Assembly (NCBI GenBank): GCA_039033215.1
Contig: JBCCDA010000012.1
Span: 3,041-67,040, forward strand
DNA: 64,000 bases
From: Thermohalobaculum sp039033215
GTDB lineage: Bacteria; Pseudomonadota; Alphaproteobacteria; Rhodobacterales; Rhodobacteraceae
Direction: 5' to 3'
The translations under genes and the position numbers were made by a program. Below, in pieces: positions 40,274 through 50,556 of this stretch (position 1 is its first letter; the number at the start of each line of letters is the position of its first letter). The notes under the pieces are model-generated. The model saw only the letters and a program-made list of their open reading frames with translations, had not been told where the DNA came from and searched no databases.

Positions 40274-41605
40274 GTGATACTCCTAAGGATCTTCGCTGTG
40301 GCAGTTCTCCTGAGCGTTGGAATGGCGGGGTCGCCGGACGCGCGCGGCATCAGTCTGATCCGTGACAGTGAGCTCGAACGTACGCTGAGGGACATGTCAC
40401 GGCCGATCTTCCAGGCAGCGGGGCTCACTCCGTCGACGGTCGAAATCTTCATCGTGAACGACCGGTCCATGAACGCATTCGTGGTGGGTGGGCGGCGGAT
40501 CTTTCTGAACACGGGACTGATCATCGATTTGGAAACCCCCGAGGAGTTGCTGGGGGTAATCGCGCACGAGACCGGCCATATCTCGGGCGGGCATGAAGCG
40601 CGCCGGCAGATAAATCTTCGAAATGCCCAAGGGCCTGCTCTACTGGGCCTCCTTATCGGGATCGCCGCAGGTGCTGCAGGCGGAGGAGAAGCCGGGATCG
40701 CGGCGATTGCAGGCTCGCAGGGCGCCGTTCAGAGACTGTTGCTTCGCTACAACCGCGCCGAAGAAGCGGCTGCGGATCAGGCCGCACTCTCTTACCTGGA
40801 GCGAGCGCAGATCGATCCGAACGGGTTGCGCAAGGTACTAGAGCTCTTTCGTGGGCAAGAAGTGCTCTCCATTGGGAACGTCGATCCATATGTGCTGACC
40901 CACCCCCTGGGGACCGAGCGGATGTCATTGATCGAGCGGCGAACTGCTGTACTGGCCGGGCGCAGCTGGCCGGAGGACGCCAACCGTGAATACTGGCATG
41001 CCCGCATGCGGGCCAAGTTGTCGGGTTTTCTGCAGAATCCGCAGCAGGTTCTCGCGCGGCTGGAGGACGAGCCCGACACCGAGTTCAAGCTCTATGCCGA
41101 AGCTGTTGCGCTACACCGGCTACCCGACCCGGACGGCGCACTCGCCACCGTAGATCGGTTGATTGCCAAGCGACCGAACGACCCTTTCTACATCGAGCTG
41201 AAAGGTCAGATCCTTCTTGAGCACGGTCGAGCCAAAGAAGCTATCCCGCAGTATCGCCGGGCAATGCAACTTGCGCCGGGCGAGGCGCTCATCATGGCCC
41301 GACTTGGACGCTCGCTTCTGCAGTTGAACCAGCCCGCAGCAGACATCGAGGCGCTGGCAATCCTGAAGGATGCGCGTTCGCGTGATCTCGCGGATGCTGC
41401 TGCGCTTCGGGATCTCGCCATGGCGTACGACCGTGTCGGCGACCGCGGCATGGCAACACTTGCCACAGCGGAGCGATATGCGCTTAACGGTAATGTGATC
41501 GACGCGGTGAGGCTTGCGCGCCGCGCCGCAGCTATCCTGCCGAACGGGTCGCCGTCGTGGCTGCGCGCTCGGGACATTCTGGCGCTCGACACTGGCGAGG
41601 ATTGA
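40274..41605 (+). CDS. M48 family metalloprotease with TPR tail (BepA-like)
   Basis: A 443-residue exported protease. GTG start; signal peptide MILLRIFAVAVLLSVGMAGSPDA. The zinc site is His98-Glu99-X-X-His102 in GVIAHETGHISGGHE, with the downstream third-ligand region NRAEEAAADQAALSYLERA. Residues about 260-440 form tetratricopeptide-like helices (DPFYIELKGQILLEHGRAKEAIPQYRRAMQLAPGEALIMA). This matches BepA, a periplasmic protease and chaperone for outer-membrane assembly. Followed after 15 bases by a DsbA-like gene, so the pair may handle periplasmic folding quality. Confidence 0.92.
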   Translation: MILLRIFAVAVLLSVGMAGSPDARGISLIRDSELERTLRDMSRPIFQAAGLTPSTVEIFIVNDRSMNAFVVGGRRIFLNTGLIIDLETPEELLGVIAHETGHISGGHEARRQINLRNAQGPALLGLLIGIAAGAAGGGEAGIAAIAGSQGAVQRLLLRYNRAEEAAADQAALSYLERAQIDPNGLRKVLELFRGQEVLSIGNVDPYVLTHPLGTERMSLIERRTAVLAGRSWPEDANREYWHARMRAKLSGFLQNPQQVLARLEDEPDTEFKLYAEAVALHRLPDPDGALATVDRLIAKRPNDPFYIELKGQILLEHGRAKEAIPQYRRAMQLAPGEALIMARLGRSLLQLNQPAADIEALAILKDARSRDLADAAALRDLAMAYDRVGDRGMATLATAERYALNGNVIDAVRLARRAAAILPNGSPSWLRARDILALDTGED

Positions 41606-41620
41606 ATTGAGGAGAGAGCG

Positions 41621-42379
41621 ATGCGTCGCACACTGACGGGCCTGCTCTGCGCAGGTATCTTGGCGATGACCGGCCCTGCCCTGGCGGAGACGGACCTGAC
41701 GGAGATGTCGCCAGCAGAGCGCGATGCGTTCCGCAATGAGGTTCGCGACTATCTCATGGAGAACCCCGAGGTGATCTTTGAGGCAATCCAGATCCTCGAG
41801 CAACGTCGTGAGGTGGCCGCCCAGCAGGCGGACCGAGATATCGTGCAGGCCAATATCGATGCACTTCTCAACGATGGCTTTTCGTATGTAGGGGGTAACC
41901 CGGATGGCGACGTGACAATCGTCGAGTTCCTCGATTATCGCTGTGGGTTCTGCAAACGTGCGCATCCGGTGATCCAGGAAGTCGTCGATCGCGACCCGAA
42001 TGTTCGGCTGGTTACCAAGGACTTTCCGATCCTCGGGCCTGACTCGGTGCGTGCAGGACGGATTGCTTTGGCCGCCGTGGAGATTGATCCAGAACGTTTC
42101 CTCGACCTGAACGACGAGATGATGACGTATCAGGGAAACTTGACTGAACAGGTCGCCTACCGGTTGGCGGGAGAAGTCGGCTACGACGTTGGCAAGCTGC
42201 GAGAAATCGCGGGTTCTGATCTGATTGAGGAGCGGCTCCAGCAGAACTACCAGCTCGCCCAGAGGTTGGGACTGCAGGGCACCCCGGCTTTTGTCGTGGG
42301 CAACGAGATCATCCGTGGCTTCCTCGAGGTCGACGACATGATCGCGGCGGTTCAGGACGCGCGCGGCGCCCAGAACTGA
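41621..42379 (+). CDS. DsbA-family thiol:disulfide oxidoreductase
   Basis: A 252-residue periplasmic thioredoxin-fold protein. A signal peptide (LLCAGILAMTGPALA) is followed by an N-terminal helical extension (PAERDAFRNEVRDYLMENPEVIFEAIQILEQRR) of the kind that oligomerises Com1/ScsC-type proteins. The active site is Cys108-Gly-Phe-Cys111 in LDYRCGFCKRAHP, with the cis-proline loop in LQGTPAFVVGNE. It may be an oxidase or isomerase; the extension favours a trimeric ScsC-like isomerase. The start follows GGAGAG. The stop TGA overlaps the SDR start by one base. Confidence 0.9.
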   Translation: MRRTLTGLLCAGILAMTGPALAETDLTEMSPAERDAFRNEVRDYLMENPEVIFEAIQILEQRREVAAQQADRDIVQANIDALLNDGFSYVGGNPDGDVTIVEFLDYRCGFCKRAHPVIQEVVDRDPNVRLVTKDFPILGPDSVRAGRIALAAVEIDPERFLDLNDEMMTYQGNLTEQVAYRLAGEVGYDVGKLREIAGSDLIEERLQQNYQLAQRLGLQGTPAFVVGNEIIRGFLEVDDMIAAVQDARGAQN

Positions 42380-43131
42380 TGGCGGATGGACCGCTCGCTG
42401 GCCGCACTGCGCTGATCAGCGGGGCTTCTCGGAACATCGGGCGCCAAATTGCAATCGACCTCGCGGCTCAGGGTGCTGCGGTTGTTGTCAATGCGGTCCA
42501 GGATGCACAGGCGGCAGAGAGTGTCGCGGACGAAATCCGCGCTCTCGGCGGTGTTGCAATCTCACATCTCGCGGAGATCACAGATCGTGCAGGGGTCGAT
42601 GCAATGGTTGCCCGTGCGAGCGCGGAACTCGGTGCCCCCACTATCTTGATCTGCAATGCGTCTGCCCGCGGTCAGGTCCCTTTCCTCGAGATGACGCACG
42701 AGCAGTTTCGCCGTGTCGTTGACATCTCGCTCGACGGGGCCTTTCACCTGGCCCAAGCGTGCCTTCCGGCAATGTTGGAGGCTGGCTGGGGCCGGATCGT
42801 GACACTGGGCGGTATCTCTTGGCACGTTGGGACACCAGGGCGTGCCCACAACCTGACGGGAAAAGCTGGCCTCGCTGGCTTCACCCGAGCGCTAGCCGCC
42901 GAATATGCGCAAACGGGGGTGACGGTGAACATGATATCGCCCGGCCATATCGATACCGTGCGCCCGGCTTCCGCCGGCAACTCGCCGGCCGTGCCTGCCG
43001 CGATCCCTATGGGCCGCAAGGGAACGGTGCACGAGATATCCTCCGCGGTGCGGTTCCTATGCCAGCCCGACCAATCCTACATCACCGGCCAGACACTTCA
43101 CGTGAACGGTGGCCACTTTCTGGGCGGCTAA
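42379..43131 (+). CDS. Short-chain dehydrogenase/reductase-like protein lacking the catalytic Tyr
   Basis: A 250-residue classical SDR fold: ALISGASRNIGRQIA is the dinucleotide site, CNASA replaces NNAG, and MISPGHIDT and ITGQTLHVNGGHFLGG close the fold. The usual Tyr-X3-Lys is Asn158-X3-Lys162 (AHNLTGKAG). The catalytic tyrosine is therefore an asparagine and the nearby serine region reads VTLGGISW. It may be a non-catalytic binder or use another mechanism. It is coupled to the DsbA-like gene by a start-stop overlap and precedes accB. Fold sure, activity doubtful. Confidence 0.85.
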   Translation: MADGPLAGRTALISGASRNIGRQIAIDLAAQGAAVVVNAVQDAQAAESVADEIRALGGVAISHLAEITDRAGVDAMVARASAELGAPTILICNASARGQVPFLEMTHEQFRRVVDISLDGAFHLAQACLPAMLEAGWGRIVTLGGISWHVGTPGRAHNLTGKAGLAGFTRALAAEYAQTGVTVNMISPGHIDTVRPASAGNSPAVPAAIPMGRKGTVHEISSAVRFLCQPDQSYITGQTLHVNGGHFLGG

Positions 43132-43147
43132 GCCTCGAAACCGCATC

Positions 43148-43176
43148 TTTCGCGCCCCGGGAAAACCCCCTATAAG
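43148..43176 (+). promoter_or_regulatory. Candidate promoter of accB
   Basis: A CTATAAGC-type -10 element (TATAAG at 43171-43176) lies 28-33 bases before the accB ATG at 43204, with a weak -35 (TTTCGC, 43148-43153) 17 bases upstream. It suggests that accBC can be transcribed apart from the SDR gene. Confidence 0.35.
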
Positions 43177-43203
43177 CCGCGTCAGACCGAACGAGGCAGA
43201 TTC

Positions 43204-43737
43204 ATGCCATCCCGCAAGCGGGCAAGAACGAAAGATCAGAGGTCCATGACAGAGAGCACCGACAAGGACGTGGCATTCATCCAGGCGCTGGCCAACATGG
43301 TTAACGAAGCCAATCTCGCCGAGGTCGAGGTCGAACGTAGCGCAGAGGAAGGCCCCTACCTCAAGGTCCGCCTAACACGTAGTGGCGCGGTCACGTTCGC
43401 CCCCCAGACTGTCGAGGTCCCCGTAGCTGCGCCTGCACCGCTCCCCGCCGCGCATGCGCAAGCTACCTCTCCGGGGCCTTCGGAACAGCCGACCCCAGAT
43501 CTCTCCAATGCCATGACGTCGCCAATGGTCGGTACCGTCTACCTCGCGCCAGAGCCAGGCTCGGCGAATTTTGTCTCACCTGGTGACACCGTACAGGAGG
43601 GACAAACCCTGCTGATCATCGAGGCGATGAAGACCATGAACCAGATCCCTGCTGCGAAAGCAGGCACCGTCAAGGCCGTGCTGGTCGAGAATGCCGAGCC
43701 GGTGGAGTTTGGCGAGCCACTCGTGATCATCGAATAG
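43204..43737 (+). CDS. accB: Biotin carboxyl carrier protein of acetyl-CoA carboxylase
   Basis: A 177-residue BCCP. The biotinylated lysine is Lys143 in IEAMKTMNQI; the C-terminal lipoyl-like domain is preceded by a Pro/Ala-rich linker (about 68-100). The ATG at 43204 has GAGG with 7-base spacing. An inner ATG at 43246 (MTESTDKDVAF) fits the family's usual N-terminus better but has a ribosome site only 3 bases away, so the true start is uncertain. Subunit of acetyl-CoA carboxylase for fatty-acid synthesis; accC follows 3 bases after the stop. Confidence 0.94.
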   Translation: MPSRKRARTKDQRSMTESTDKDVAFIQALANMVNEANLAEVEVERSAEEGPYLKVRLTRSGAVTFAPQTVEVPVAAPAPLPAAHAQATSPGPSEQPTPDLSNAMTSPMVGTVYLAPEPGSANFVSPGDTVQEGQTLLIIEAMKTMNQIPAAKAGTVKAVLVENAEPVEFGEPLVIIE

Positions 43738-43740
43738 AGC

Positions 43741-45093
<1,353 letters not shown>

Positions 45094-45108
45094 TCCCCCG
45101 GAGGGTCG

Positions 45109-45765
45109 ATGAAGGACGCCGATACCGAGCTGGAGCTAACGCCTGAACTAGTGCTCCGGGCCTATGCTGCCGGCGTCTTCCCGATGGCTGACTCGGCAGA
45201 GGCTGAGGAGCTCTACTGGGTCGACCCGCGCAAGCGGGGGATCTTGCCGCTGAACGGTTTTCATCTGTCACGCAGCCTGCGCAAACGGCTGCGCCGATGG
45301 GATTACCGCGTTCGGATCGATACCGCCTATGAGGCCGTGCTGGATGCCTGCGCCGATCGCGAGGAAACCTGGATCAACGACACGATCCGTGTGCTGTTTC
45401 TGCAGCTTCACCGTATGGGCTATGCTCACTCCATCGAAGTCTGGCAAGCTGATCGCCTTGTGGGTGGTCTCTATGGTCTAGCCCTTGGCACCGCGTTCTT
45501 CGGTGAAAGTATGTTCTCGGCAGAACGAGATGGCTCGAAGGTCGCGCTTGCCTGGTTGGTCGCGCGTCTGAGGATTGGCGGTTACACATTGCTGGATACG
45601 CAGTTCACCACGGCTCACCTCGAGTCGCTTGGGGCCCGGGCGGTTCCCCGCGCGCACTACCACCAACTCCTGGAACGGGCGCTGCTGCGACGGGGCGACT
45701 TCAGGCGGCTTGGGATGGATACGACGCCGGACGACGTCATCGGGATCATCCTGAAAGATCGCTGA
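45109..45765 (+). CDS. aat: Leucyl/phenylalanyl-tRNA-protein transferase
   Basis: A 218-residue N-end-rule enzyme that adds Leu or Phe to proteins with N-terminal Arg or Lys, marking them for ClpAP. Landmarks are LVLRAYAAGVFPMADSAEAEELYWVDPRKRGILPL, WINDTI, HSIEVWQADRLVGGLYGLALGTAFFGESMFS and the LLDTQFTTAHLESLGA segment. The start follows GGAGGG. It lies 15 bases after accC, a neighbourhood kept in many alphaproteobacteria. Confidence 0.96.
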   Translation: MKDADTELELTPELVLRAYAAGVFPMADSAEAEELYWVDPRKRGILPLNGFHLSRSLRKRLRRWDYRVRIDTAYEAVLDACADREETWINDTIRVLFLQLHRMGYAHSIEVWQADRLVGGLYGLALGTAFFGESMFSAERDGSKVALAWLVARLRIGGYTLLDTQFTTAHLESLGARAVPRAHYHQLLERALLRRGDFRRLGMDTTPDDVIGIILKDR

Positions 45766-45774
45766 GAACGACGC

Positions 45775-46548
45775 CTAGTTGCTGGTCCCCGAGGTTTCGG
45801 ACCCGGGCTCGACACACCCAAGAACCCAGACATCGTAGCGTGGATGATCCATAGCCGAAATCGCTGGGCTCTCTGCGAACATCCAGCCCGAAAACGCTAG
45901 AGATTCAGGGCTTTTGATGTCCCTGATCTTCAGGAACGCGACGGTGCCGTGCTGGACACCGCTCTCGGGCGATCGACAGGCTTCAGCCCGGATCAGCAAG
46001 CGACCAACTTGTACTTCGGCGCCAATTTGAATGCTGACCGTCTCTACCTGCCCAGTCATCTTGTCGAGCTCGCGGACGCGAACGGCTTCCTGCAGCACTG
46101 TGTCTGGGGCTTCGATCGGCTCCAAGGCCCCGGCCTCCGTTGAAGCGGCTTGCGGGTCACTAGGCCCTTGCGGTGCACGGAGGAACCCACCGTCGCGGTC
46201 CCGCTGCCAGGTTGTTGCCTCGTTCTCTGGGGAACTTGGGCCAGTTCCAGATGGCCCATCGACCGGCTGGCCATTCTGATCGAAGATCACACGCACCGGA
46301 CCGTCGGCTCCTCGCCGGAGCACAGAGACGCCCGGCTCTGCAGGGGTCGATCCAATCGGTGGAATCTGGCCGTTCGGGAGTGTCGCCTGCGGCGTCGTCG
46401 CCCCGCCCTCGGGCGGCGCTACCTCCGGTGGCATGCCTCTCGCTGCCGGGACCGGCGAGTCCAGAACTGCCGTGACGGGACTTTCGTCTTGAGCAGCCAC
46501 GGGAATTGCTGTCGCCAACACGAGGAGAGCTGGCCAGCAAAACTTCAC
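45775..46548 (-). CDS. DUF2155-domain exported protein
   Basis: About 257 residues. The start is probably the GTG at 46546-46548 (VKFCWPALLVLATAIPVAAQ, a signal peptide), 4 bases after the mlaD stop; an ATG at 46575 lies inside mlaD. A proline- and glycine-rich variable region (about 25-160) precedes the DUF2155 domain (VRELDKMTGQVETVSIQIGAEVQVGRLLIRAEACR...AFLKIRD...AFSGWMFAESPAISAMDHPRYDVWVLGC). The domain occurs next to mlaD and the NDUFA12 homologue across alphaproteobacteria; its function is unknown, presumably in the envelope. Confidence 0.85.
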   Translation of the reverse strand: MKFCWPALLVLATAIPVAAQDESPVTAVLDSPVPAARGMPPEVAPPEGGATTPQATLPNGQIPPIGSTPAEPGVSVLRRGADGPVRVIFDQNGQPVDGPSGTGPSSPENEATTWQRDRDGGFLRAPQGPSDPQAASTEAGALEPIEAPDTVLQEAVRVRELDKMTGQVETVSIQIGAEVQVGRLLIRAEACRSPESGVQHGTVAFLKIRDIKSPESLAFSGWMFAESPAISAMDHPRYDVWVLGCVEPGSETSGTSN

Positions 46549-46552
46549 ACGA

Positions 46553-46999
46553 CTACGAGTCCGTTCCTGATCCAAATCTCAACACCAGATCCAGCAGATT
46601 GACCGATCCCTGTGTGAACTCGAAAGCTGCCCCGGGCTCAAGCATGAACTCGGAGGCGCCTGCGTCGATGGCAATCAGGTTCCCGCCCAACAAGCTTTCG
46701 GGCACGATCTTCGCGATCGAGTCCTCGGGGATCCTGATGCTGTCCTGAACCGAGATAGTGACGCTTGCGTAGAAGCTCTCTGGGTTGAGGTCGATGCTAC
46801 GGACAGACCCGATTTTCACACCGGAGATCTGAACCTCGTTCCCGATCGCGAGCCCTTCCGCCTTTCGGAACTCGGCAGTCAACTCGTACCCGCTAGCCGA
46901 AAGCGAGACGTCCGCCGTGTTCGCCGCGTATACCAAAAACCCACCAGCAACCGCCAGAACGACGGCACCGATTACAGTTTCCGCTGCATTGTTTGCCAT
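46553..46999 (-). CDS. mlaD: MlaD-type MCE-domain phospholipid-transport protein
   Basis: A 148-residue inner-membrane-anchored protein with one N-terminal helix (VIGAVVLAVAGGFLVYAAN) and a single MCE domain (YELTAEFRKAEGLAIGNEVQISGVKIGSVRSIDLNPESFYASVTISV). MlaD forms a hexameric ring binding phospholipid between the MlaFEB transporter and the periplasmic carrier. The other mla genes are not in this window. It starts 4 bases after the NDUFA12-like stop. Confidence 0.93.
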   Translation of the reverse strand: MANNAAETVIGAVVLAVAGGFLVYAANTADVSLSASGYELTAEFRKAEGLAIGNEVQISGVKIGSVRSIDLNPESFYASVTISVQDSIRIPEDSIAKIVPESLLGGNLIAIDAGASEFMLEPGAAFEFTQGSVNLLDLVLRFGSGTDS

Positions 47000-47003
47000 C
47001 GTG

Positions 47004-47384
47004 CTACTCCGGTTGCCAGGCTTCGTAGTCGCCGCCGACGCGAGGCCGGGCTTCAGGCGTCAGCACGCTGCCTGGCGGCCGGTACGCCTGCGATGTCCCG
47101 GTCAGATTTGGCTTGTGATCACGCTCCCACGTCTTGCGCGGGAGCTCCCCGTCTTCCGGGGGATCGGCAAACGTGTGATGGAGCCAACCATGCCAATCGG
47201 GAGAGACGTGGCTTGCGTTCGCTTCGCCGGAATAGATGACCCAGCGCCGCTTGCCATCCTGTGTCTGGTAAAAGCAGTTACCAGCGGCATCCTCGCCGAC
47301 CGGATTGCCGTGGCGTGCGGTAAACCACCGGGTCCCCAGTGTCTGGCCGTTCCACCAGGTAAAGAATTGCGTGAGCAGGCCCAT
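47004..47384 (-). CDS. NDUFA12-type accessory subunit of NADH:ubiquinone oxidoreductase
   Basis: A 126-residue protein with the family's features: GTRWFTARHGNPVGEDAAGNCFYQTQDGKRRWVIYSGEANASHVSPDWHGWLHHTFADPP, then W-x-RDHKPNLTGTSQAYRPPGS. This supernumerary complex I subunit is shared by alphaproteobacteria and mitochondria. First gene of the minus-strand group that continues with mlaD and DUF2155. Confidence 0.95.
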   Translation of the reverse strand: MGLLTQFFTWWNGQTLGTRWFTARHGNPVGEDAAGNCFYQTQDGKRRWVIYSGEANASHVSPDWHGWLHHTFADPPEDGELPRKTWERDHKPNLTGTSQAYRPPGSVLTPEARPRVGGDYEAWQPE

Positions 47385-47617
47385 GGCCGAGTCGCTCCTT
47401 TTTTCATGTCGCGGCGACTATGGCGTGTCGCCCTTCTAGCGTCCAGTACATGACGGCGTTTGGCGCACTCTGTGGCCACTATGCCCCGACTCGGATGCGC
47501 TTTTCCCTCAAAAGTGTCATCGTACCGTAACGTCATACTTGATTTGTGGAGAAGAACAGGGCTCTGACGGCCCGCCAAAACAAAACACGCGGTCCAGAAC
47601 CGCGGTGGGAGGACAAC

Positions 47618-48835
47618 ATGCAACGACGCTTCAAGAGGATGCTGGTGGCCTGTGCGGCAGCAAGCGCTTTATTTGCCGGCAACGGAAATGCGGGATCTTT
47701 TGCTCTCAAGGAACGCTCGGCCAAGGCACAGGGCCTGTCATTTGCCGGTGCAACGGCTGGATCAGGCGGGCTGCAGTCGATGGGTTTCAACCCAGCCGCC
47801 ATAGGCATGGTCGAGGACTTCGAGCTTTCAGGTGGCCTATCCTTCATACAACCGATTGCTGACGGGGTCGTCACGGCAACAGGTGAACGGGTTGACGCAG
47901 ACCGTTTCGCGGGGTTGGCAAACGGGTACATGGGGTATCGGTTCGACCCTGAGTTCCTGTTCGGCATCTCTCTCTACACCCCGTTTGGGCTTGTAACAGG
48001 GTACGAATCGACCAGTACCGTCGCTTTTGATGCAGAGACATCAAAACTCCAGACTTTCGTTTTCGCACCGACGATTGCCTACCAACCGGATCCCAGCATT
48101 ACGTTCGCTGTGGCGGCCAATATCATCTACGCCAATGCGCGGCTCACCTCGGCAGCCCTCAACCTGGACGGTGACGCTGTCTCGATGGGCTTCACCGTAG
48201 GCATCATGTGGGAACCTATCGACGGCACGACCGTGGGTCTGGCCTATGATCACGGATACAATCTGACGCTTCCGGGAACGGCAGTCTTCCGGCCGGCATC
48301 GGGCTCACCCCTCGCCGGTCAATCACTGGCGCAAGAGGCATCCGCTGATCTCCCCGCAACGATCTCGGCCGGCCTGATTCAGGACATCAGCCCCGACTTT
48401 CGCCTGATGGGTGAGTTCCAGTACCAACTGTGGTCGTCTTTCGACTCCATCGACGTCAGCATCGCGACCCCAGCCGGGTTAGTGGATATAGCCGACGTTC
48501 AAAACTACGAGAACGCGTTCTTCGTCGCTGTCGGTGGCGAGTACGACGTGACGAACGCCTTGACCCTGCGTGCTGGCGCGGCCTGGGACGAGACCCCAAC
48601 GATCAACGGCATCACTGGGCGTACGCCCCGGGTGCCGGACGAAGACCGCATCTGGCTGTCGTTGGGGGCCACCTATGACGTGACCGAGCATATGTCGATC
48701 GATCTTGGCTACTCGTATCTCTTTGCGCTCGAGGATCCGGTCGTGACGCTACGCAACGGGCCCGACGCCGGGACGACGGTCGTCTACGATGGTGGCGCGC
48801 ACATCTTTTCCGTTGGCGGATCGTTGACGTTCTGA
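47618..48835 (+). CDS. fadL: FadL/OmpP1-family outer-membrane protein
   Basis: A 405-residue outer-membrane beta-barrel. The start at 47618 follows GGGAGGA. A signal peptide ends near NGNAG. The mature start GSFALKERSAKAQGLSFAGATAGSGGLQSMGFNPAAIG is the FadL pattern: an N-terminal plug with the Asn-Pro-Ala motif. The C-terminus alternates beta strands and ends with an aromatic residue (HIFSVGGSLTF), as needed for BAM insertion. It should import long-chain fatty acids or other hydrophobic compounds. Its stop and the tgt stop both lie in the palindrome CTGAGGCCTCAG (48832-48843). Confidence 0.92.
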   Translation: MQRRFKRMLVACAAASALFAGNGNAGSFALKERSAKAQGLSFAGATAGSGGLQSMGFNPAAIGMVEDFELSGGLSFIQPIADGVVTATGERVDADRFAGLANGYMGYRFDPEFLFGISLYTPFGLVTGYESTSTVAFDAETSKLQTFVFAPTIAYQPDPSITFAVAANIIYANARLTSAALNLDGDAVSMGFTVGIMWEPIDGTTVGLAYDHGYNLTLPGTAVFRPASGSPLAGQSLAQEASADLPATISAGLIQDISPDFRLMGEFQYQLWSSFDSIDVSIATPAGLVDIADVQNYENAFFVAVGGEYDVTNALTLRAGAAWDETPTINGITGRTPRVPDEDRIWLSLGATYDVTEHMSIDLGYSYLFALEDPVVTLRNGPDAGTTVVYDGGAHIFSVGGSLTF

Positions 48836-48839
48836 GGCC

Positions 48840-49967
48840 TCAGAGGGGGGCGATATCGCCCTCCTCCCATCCTGTGCGGAACTCTACTGCAGTTTCGGCC
48901 AGGCTCCCTTGACTGATTGCCGATCGCAGCGACGCCATCAGCTGCTGGTAGTAGTGGAGGTTGTGCCACGTCAGCAGCATGGACGAGATGATCTCGCCCG
49001 ACCTGAAAACATGGTGCAGGTACGCGCGGGAATAGCTCTGGCAAGCGGGGCACATGCAGTGTTCGTCGAGCGGCCTTGGGTCATCCGCATGGCGCGCATT
49101 CTTCAGGTTGACCGGGCCCCGACGGGTGAACGCCTGTCCCGTCCGGCCCGAGCGAGAAGGCAATACGCAATCGAACATGTCCACGCCGCGTTCGACCGCA
49201 CCCAGGATGTCATCTGGCTTGCCAACCCCCATAAGGTAGCGGGGCTTGTCGTCAGGTAGCTGCCCCGGCGCGTAGTCCAGCACTCTGAGCATCGCGTCCT
49301 GCCCCTCGCCCACGGCCAGCCCGCCGATTGCATAACCATCAAAGCCGATCGCCCGCAAAGCGTCCGCAGATTCGCCGCGCAGGTCCTGCTCCAACCCGCC
49401 CTGCTGAATCCCGAAGAGCGCGTGGCCAGGCCTGTCCCCGAAGGCATCGCGCGAGCGCTGAGCCCAGCGCATGGACAGCCGCATGCTATCGGCGATCTTG
49501 TCGCGTGACGCCGGCAGTGCCGGGCACTCGTCGAAGCACATCACGATGTCCGAGCCCAACGCGGCCTGGATCGCCATGGATGTCTCCGGGCTGAGGAGGT
49601 GCTTCGAGCCGTCGATATGACTCGCGAACCGGACTCCCTCCTCCGTCAGTTTGCGCAACTCCGCCAGGCTCATGACCTGAAACCCGCCCGAGTCCGTCAG
49701 GATTGGCCCGCCCCAGTTCATGAACTTCTGCAACCCTCCCAGCCGTGCAACGCGTTCGGCGCCGGGACGCAGCATCAAATGGTAGGTGTTACCCAGCAGG
49801 ATATCTGCACCCGTCGCAGCGACGCTCCCGGGCAGCATCGCCTTGACCGTCGCCGCGGTGCCAACGGGCATGAAGGCGGGCGTGCGGATCTGCCCGCGCG
49901 GCGTCGTGATCACGCCCCGACGGGCGCGCCCATCCCGGGCCAACAACTCGAAGGTAAAGCGGCTCAT
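48840..49967 (-). CDS. tgt: Queuine/preQ1 tRNA-guanine transglycosylase
   Basis: A 375-residue TIM-barrel enzyme that exchanges G34 for preQ1 in tRNAs with GUN anticodons. The start at 49965-49967 gives MSRFTFELLARDGRARRGVI. Landmarks are TPAFMPVGTAATVKAM, LTDSGGFQVMSL (catalytic Asp), GIQQGGLEQDLR, GGLAVGE, MGVGKPDDIL, DMFDCVLPSR (nucleophile Asp), and the zinc site CMCPACQSYSRAYLHH...WHN. Convergent with fadL with a 4-base gap. Confidence 0.97.
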   Translation of the reverse strand: MSRFTFELLARDGRARRGVITTPRGQIRTPAFMPVGTAATVKAMLPGSVAATGADILLGNTYHLMLRPGAERVARLGGLQKFMNWGGPILTDSGGFQVMSLAELRKLTEEGVRFASHIDGSKHLLSPETSMAIQAALGSDIVMCFDECPALPASRDKIADSMRLSMRWAQRSRDAFGDRPGHALFGIQQGGLEQDLRGESADALRAIGFDGYAIGGLAVGEGQDAMLRVLDYAPGQLPDDKPRYLMGVGKPDDILGAVERGVDMFDCVLPSRSGRTGQAFTRRGPVNLKNARHADDPRPLDEHCMCPACQSYSRAYLHHVFRSGEIISSMLLTWHNLHYYQQLMASLRSAISQGSLAETAVEFRTGWEEGDIAPL

Positions 49968-50082
49968 CCGCGCCCTATCGCAGAGGCCCACGCAAAACGC
50001 CAGTCCACGGGGCACGGCAATGGTTCCCATGGGCGGCCGCGCACGCTATATCTGTGAAAACCGCTCAGGTATTGGACACGAC

Positions 50083-50448
50083 ATGAACGAACAATCCGCT
50101 CAAGCCCCCGAGGGCGAACCGCTGATCAAACCCTCGTCCGAGGAGCATCCGCTCTACGAGCAGATCGTCGAGGCATGCCGCAGTGTTCATGACCCAGAGA
50201 TCCCGGTGAACATCTATGATCTCGGCCTCATCTATTCGATCCGTGTGAACGAGGAGTCGCATGTCGATATCGACATGAGCCTCACTGCACCTGGCTGCCC
50301 CGTGGCCGGTGAGATGCCGGGTTGGGTCGCGGACGCGGTCGAGCCGATCCCCGGCGTGAAGACTGTCGACGTGCGCTTGGTGTGGGACCCGCCGTGGGGC
50401 ATGGAGATGCTGTCGGATGAGGCACGGCTGGAGCTGGGTTTCATCTGA
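50083..50448 (+). CDS. sufT: SufT / MIP18-family Fe-S assembly factor
   Basis: A 121-residue DUF59 protein. The core motif VHDPEIPVNIYDLGLIYSIRV is followed by MSLTAPGCPVAGEMPGWV, whose cysteine is the conserved one, and a final VDVRLVWDPPWGMEMLSDEARLELGF. SufT helps mature Fe-S proteins under high demand. It starts at 50083, and its sufA-type partner is encoded at 52986. Start context is weak but the conserved core fixes the frame. Confidence 0.93.
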   Translation: MNEQSAQAPEGEPLIKPSSEEHPLYEQIVEACRSVHDPEIPVNIYDLGLIYSIRVNEESHVDIDMSLTAPGCPVAGEMPGWVADAVEPIPGVKTVDVRLVWDPPWGMEMLSDEARLELGFI

Positions 50449-50495
50449 GCCCTTGCATCGACGACAGCGTCAGTTTCACGAAACCGACAAACCAC

Positions 50496-50513
50496 TGTCG
50501 TCAAACTGAACTG
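50496..50513 (+). promoter_or_regulatory. Weak Pho-box-like direct repeat
   Basis: CTGTCGT-CAAA-CTGAACT has the 7-4-7 layout of PhoB sites and agrees at 13 of 18 positions with the usual consensus. It lies 44 bases upstream of the periplasmic glycerophosphodiesterase, a gene often induced by phosphate starvation. Confidence 0.3.
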
Positions 50514-50556
50514 CCCTGACGCGACGACCGGGTCATCAAACGAACCGGAGGTTGCA

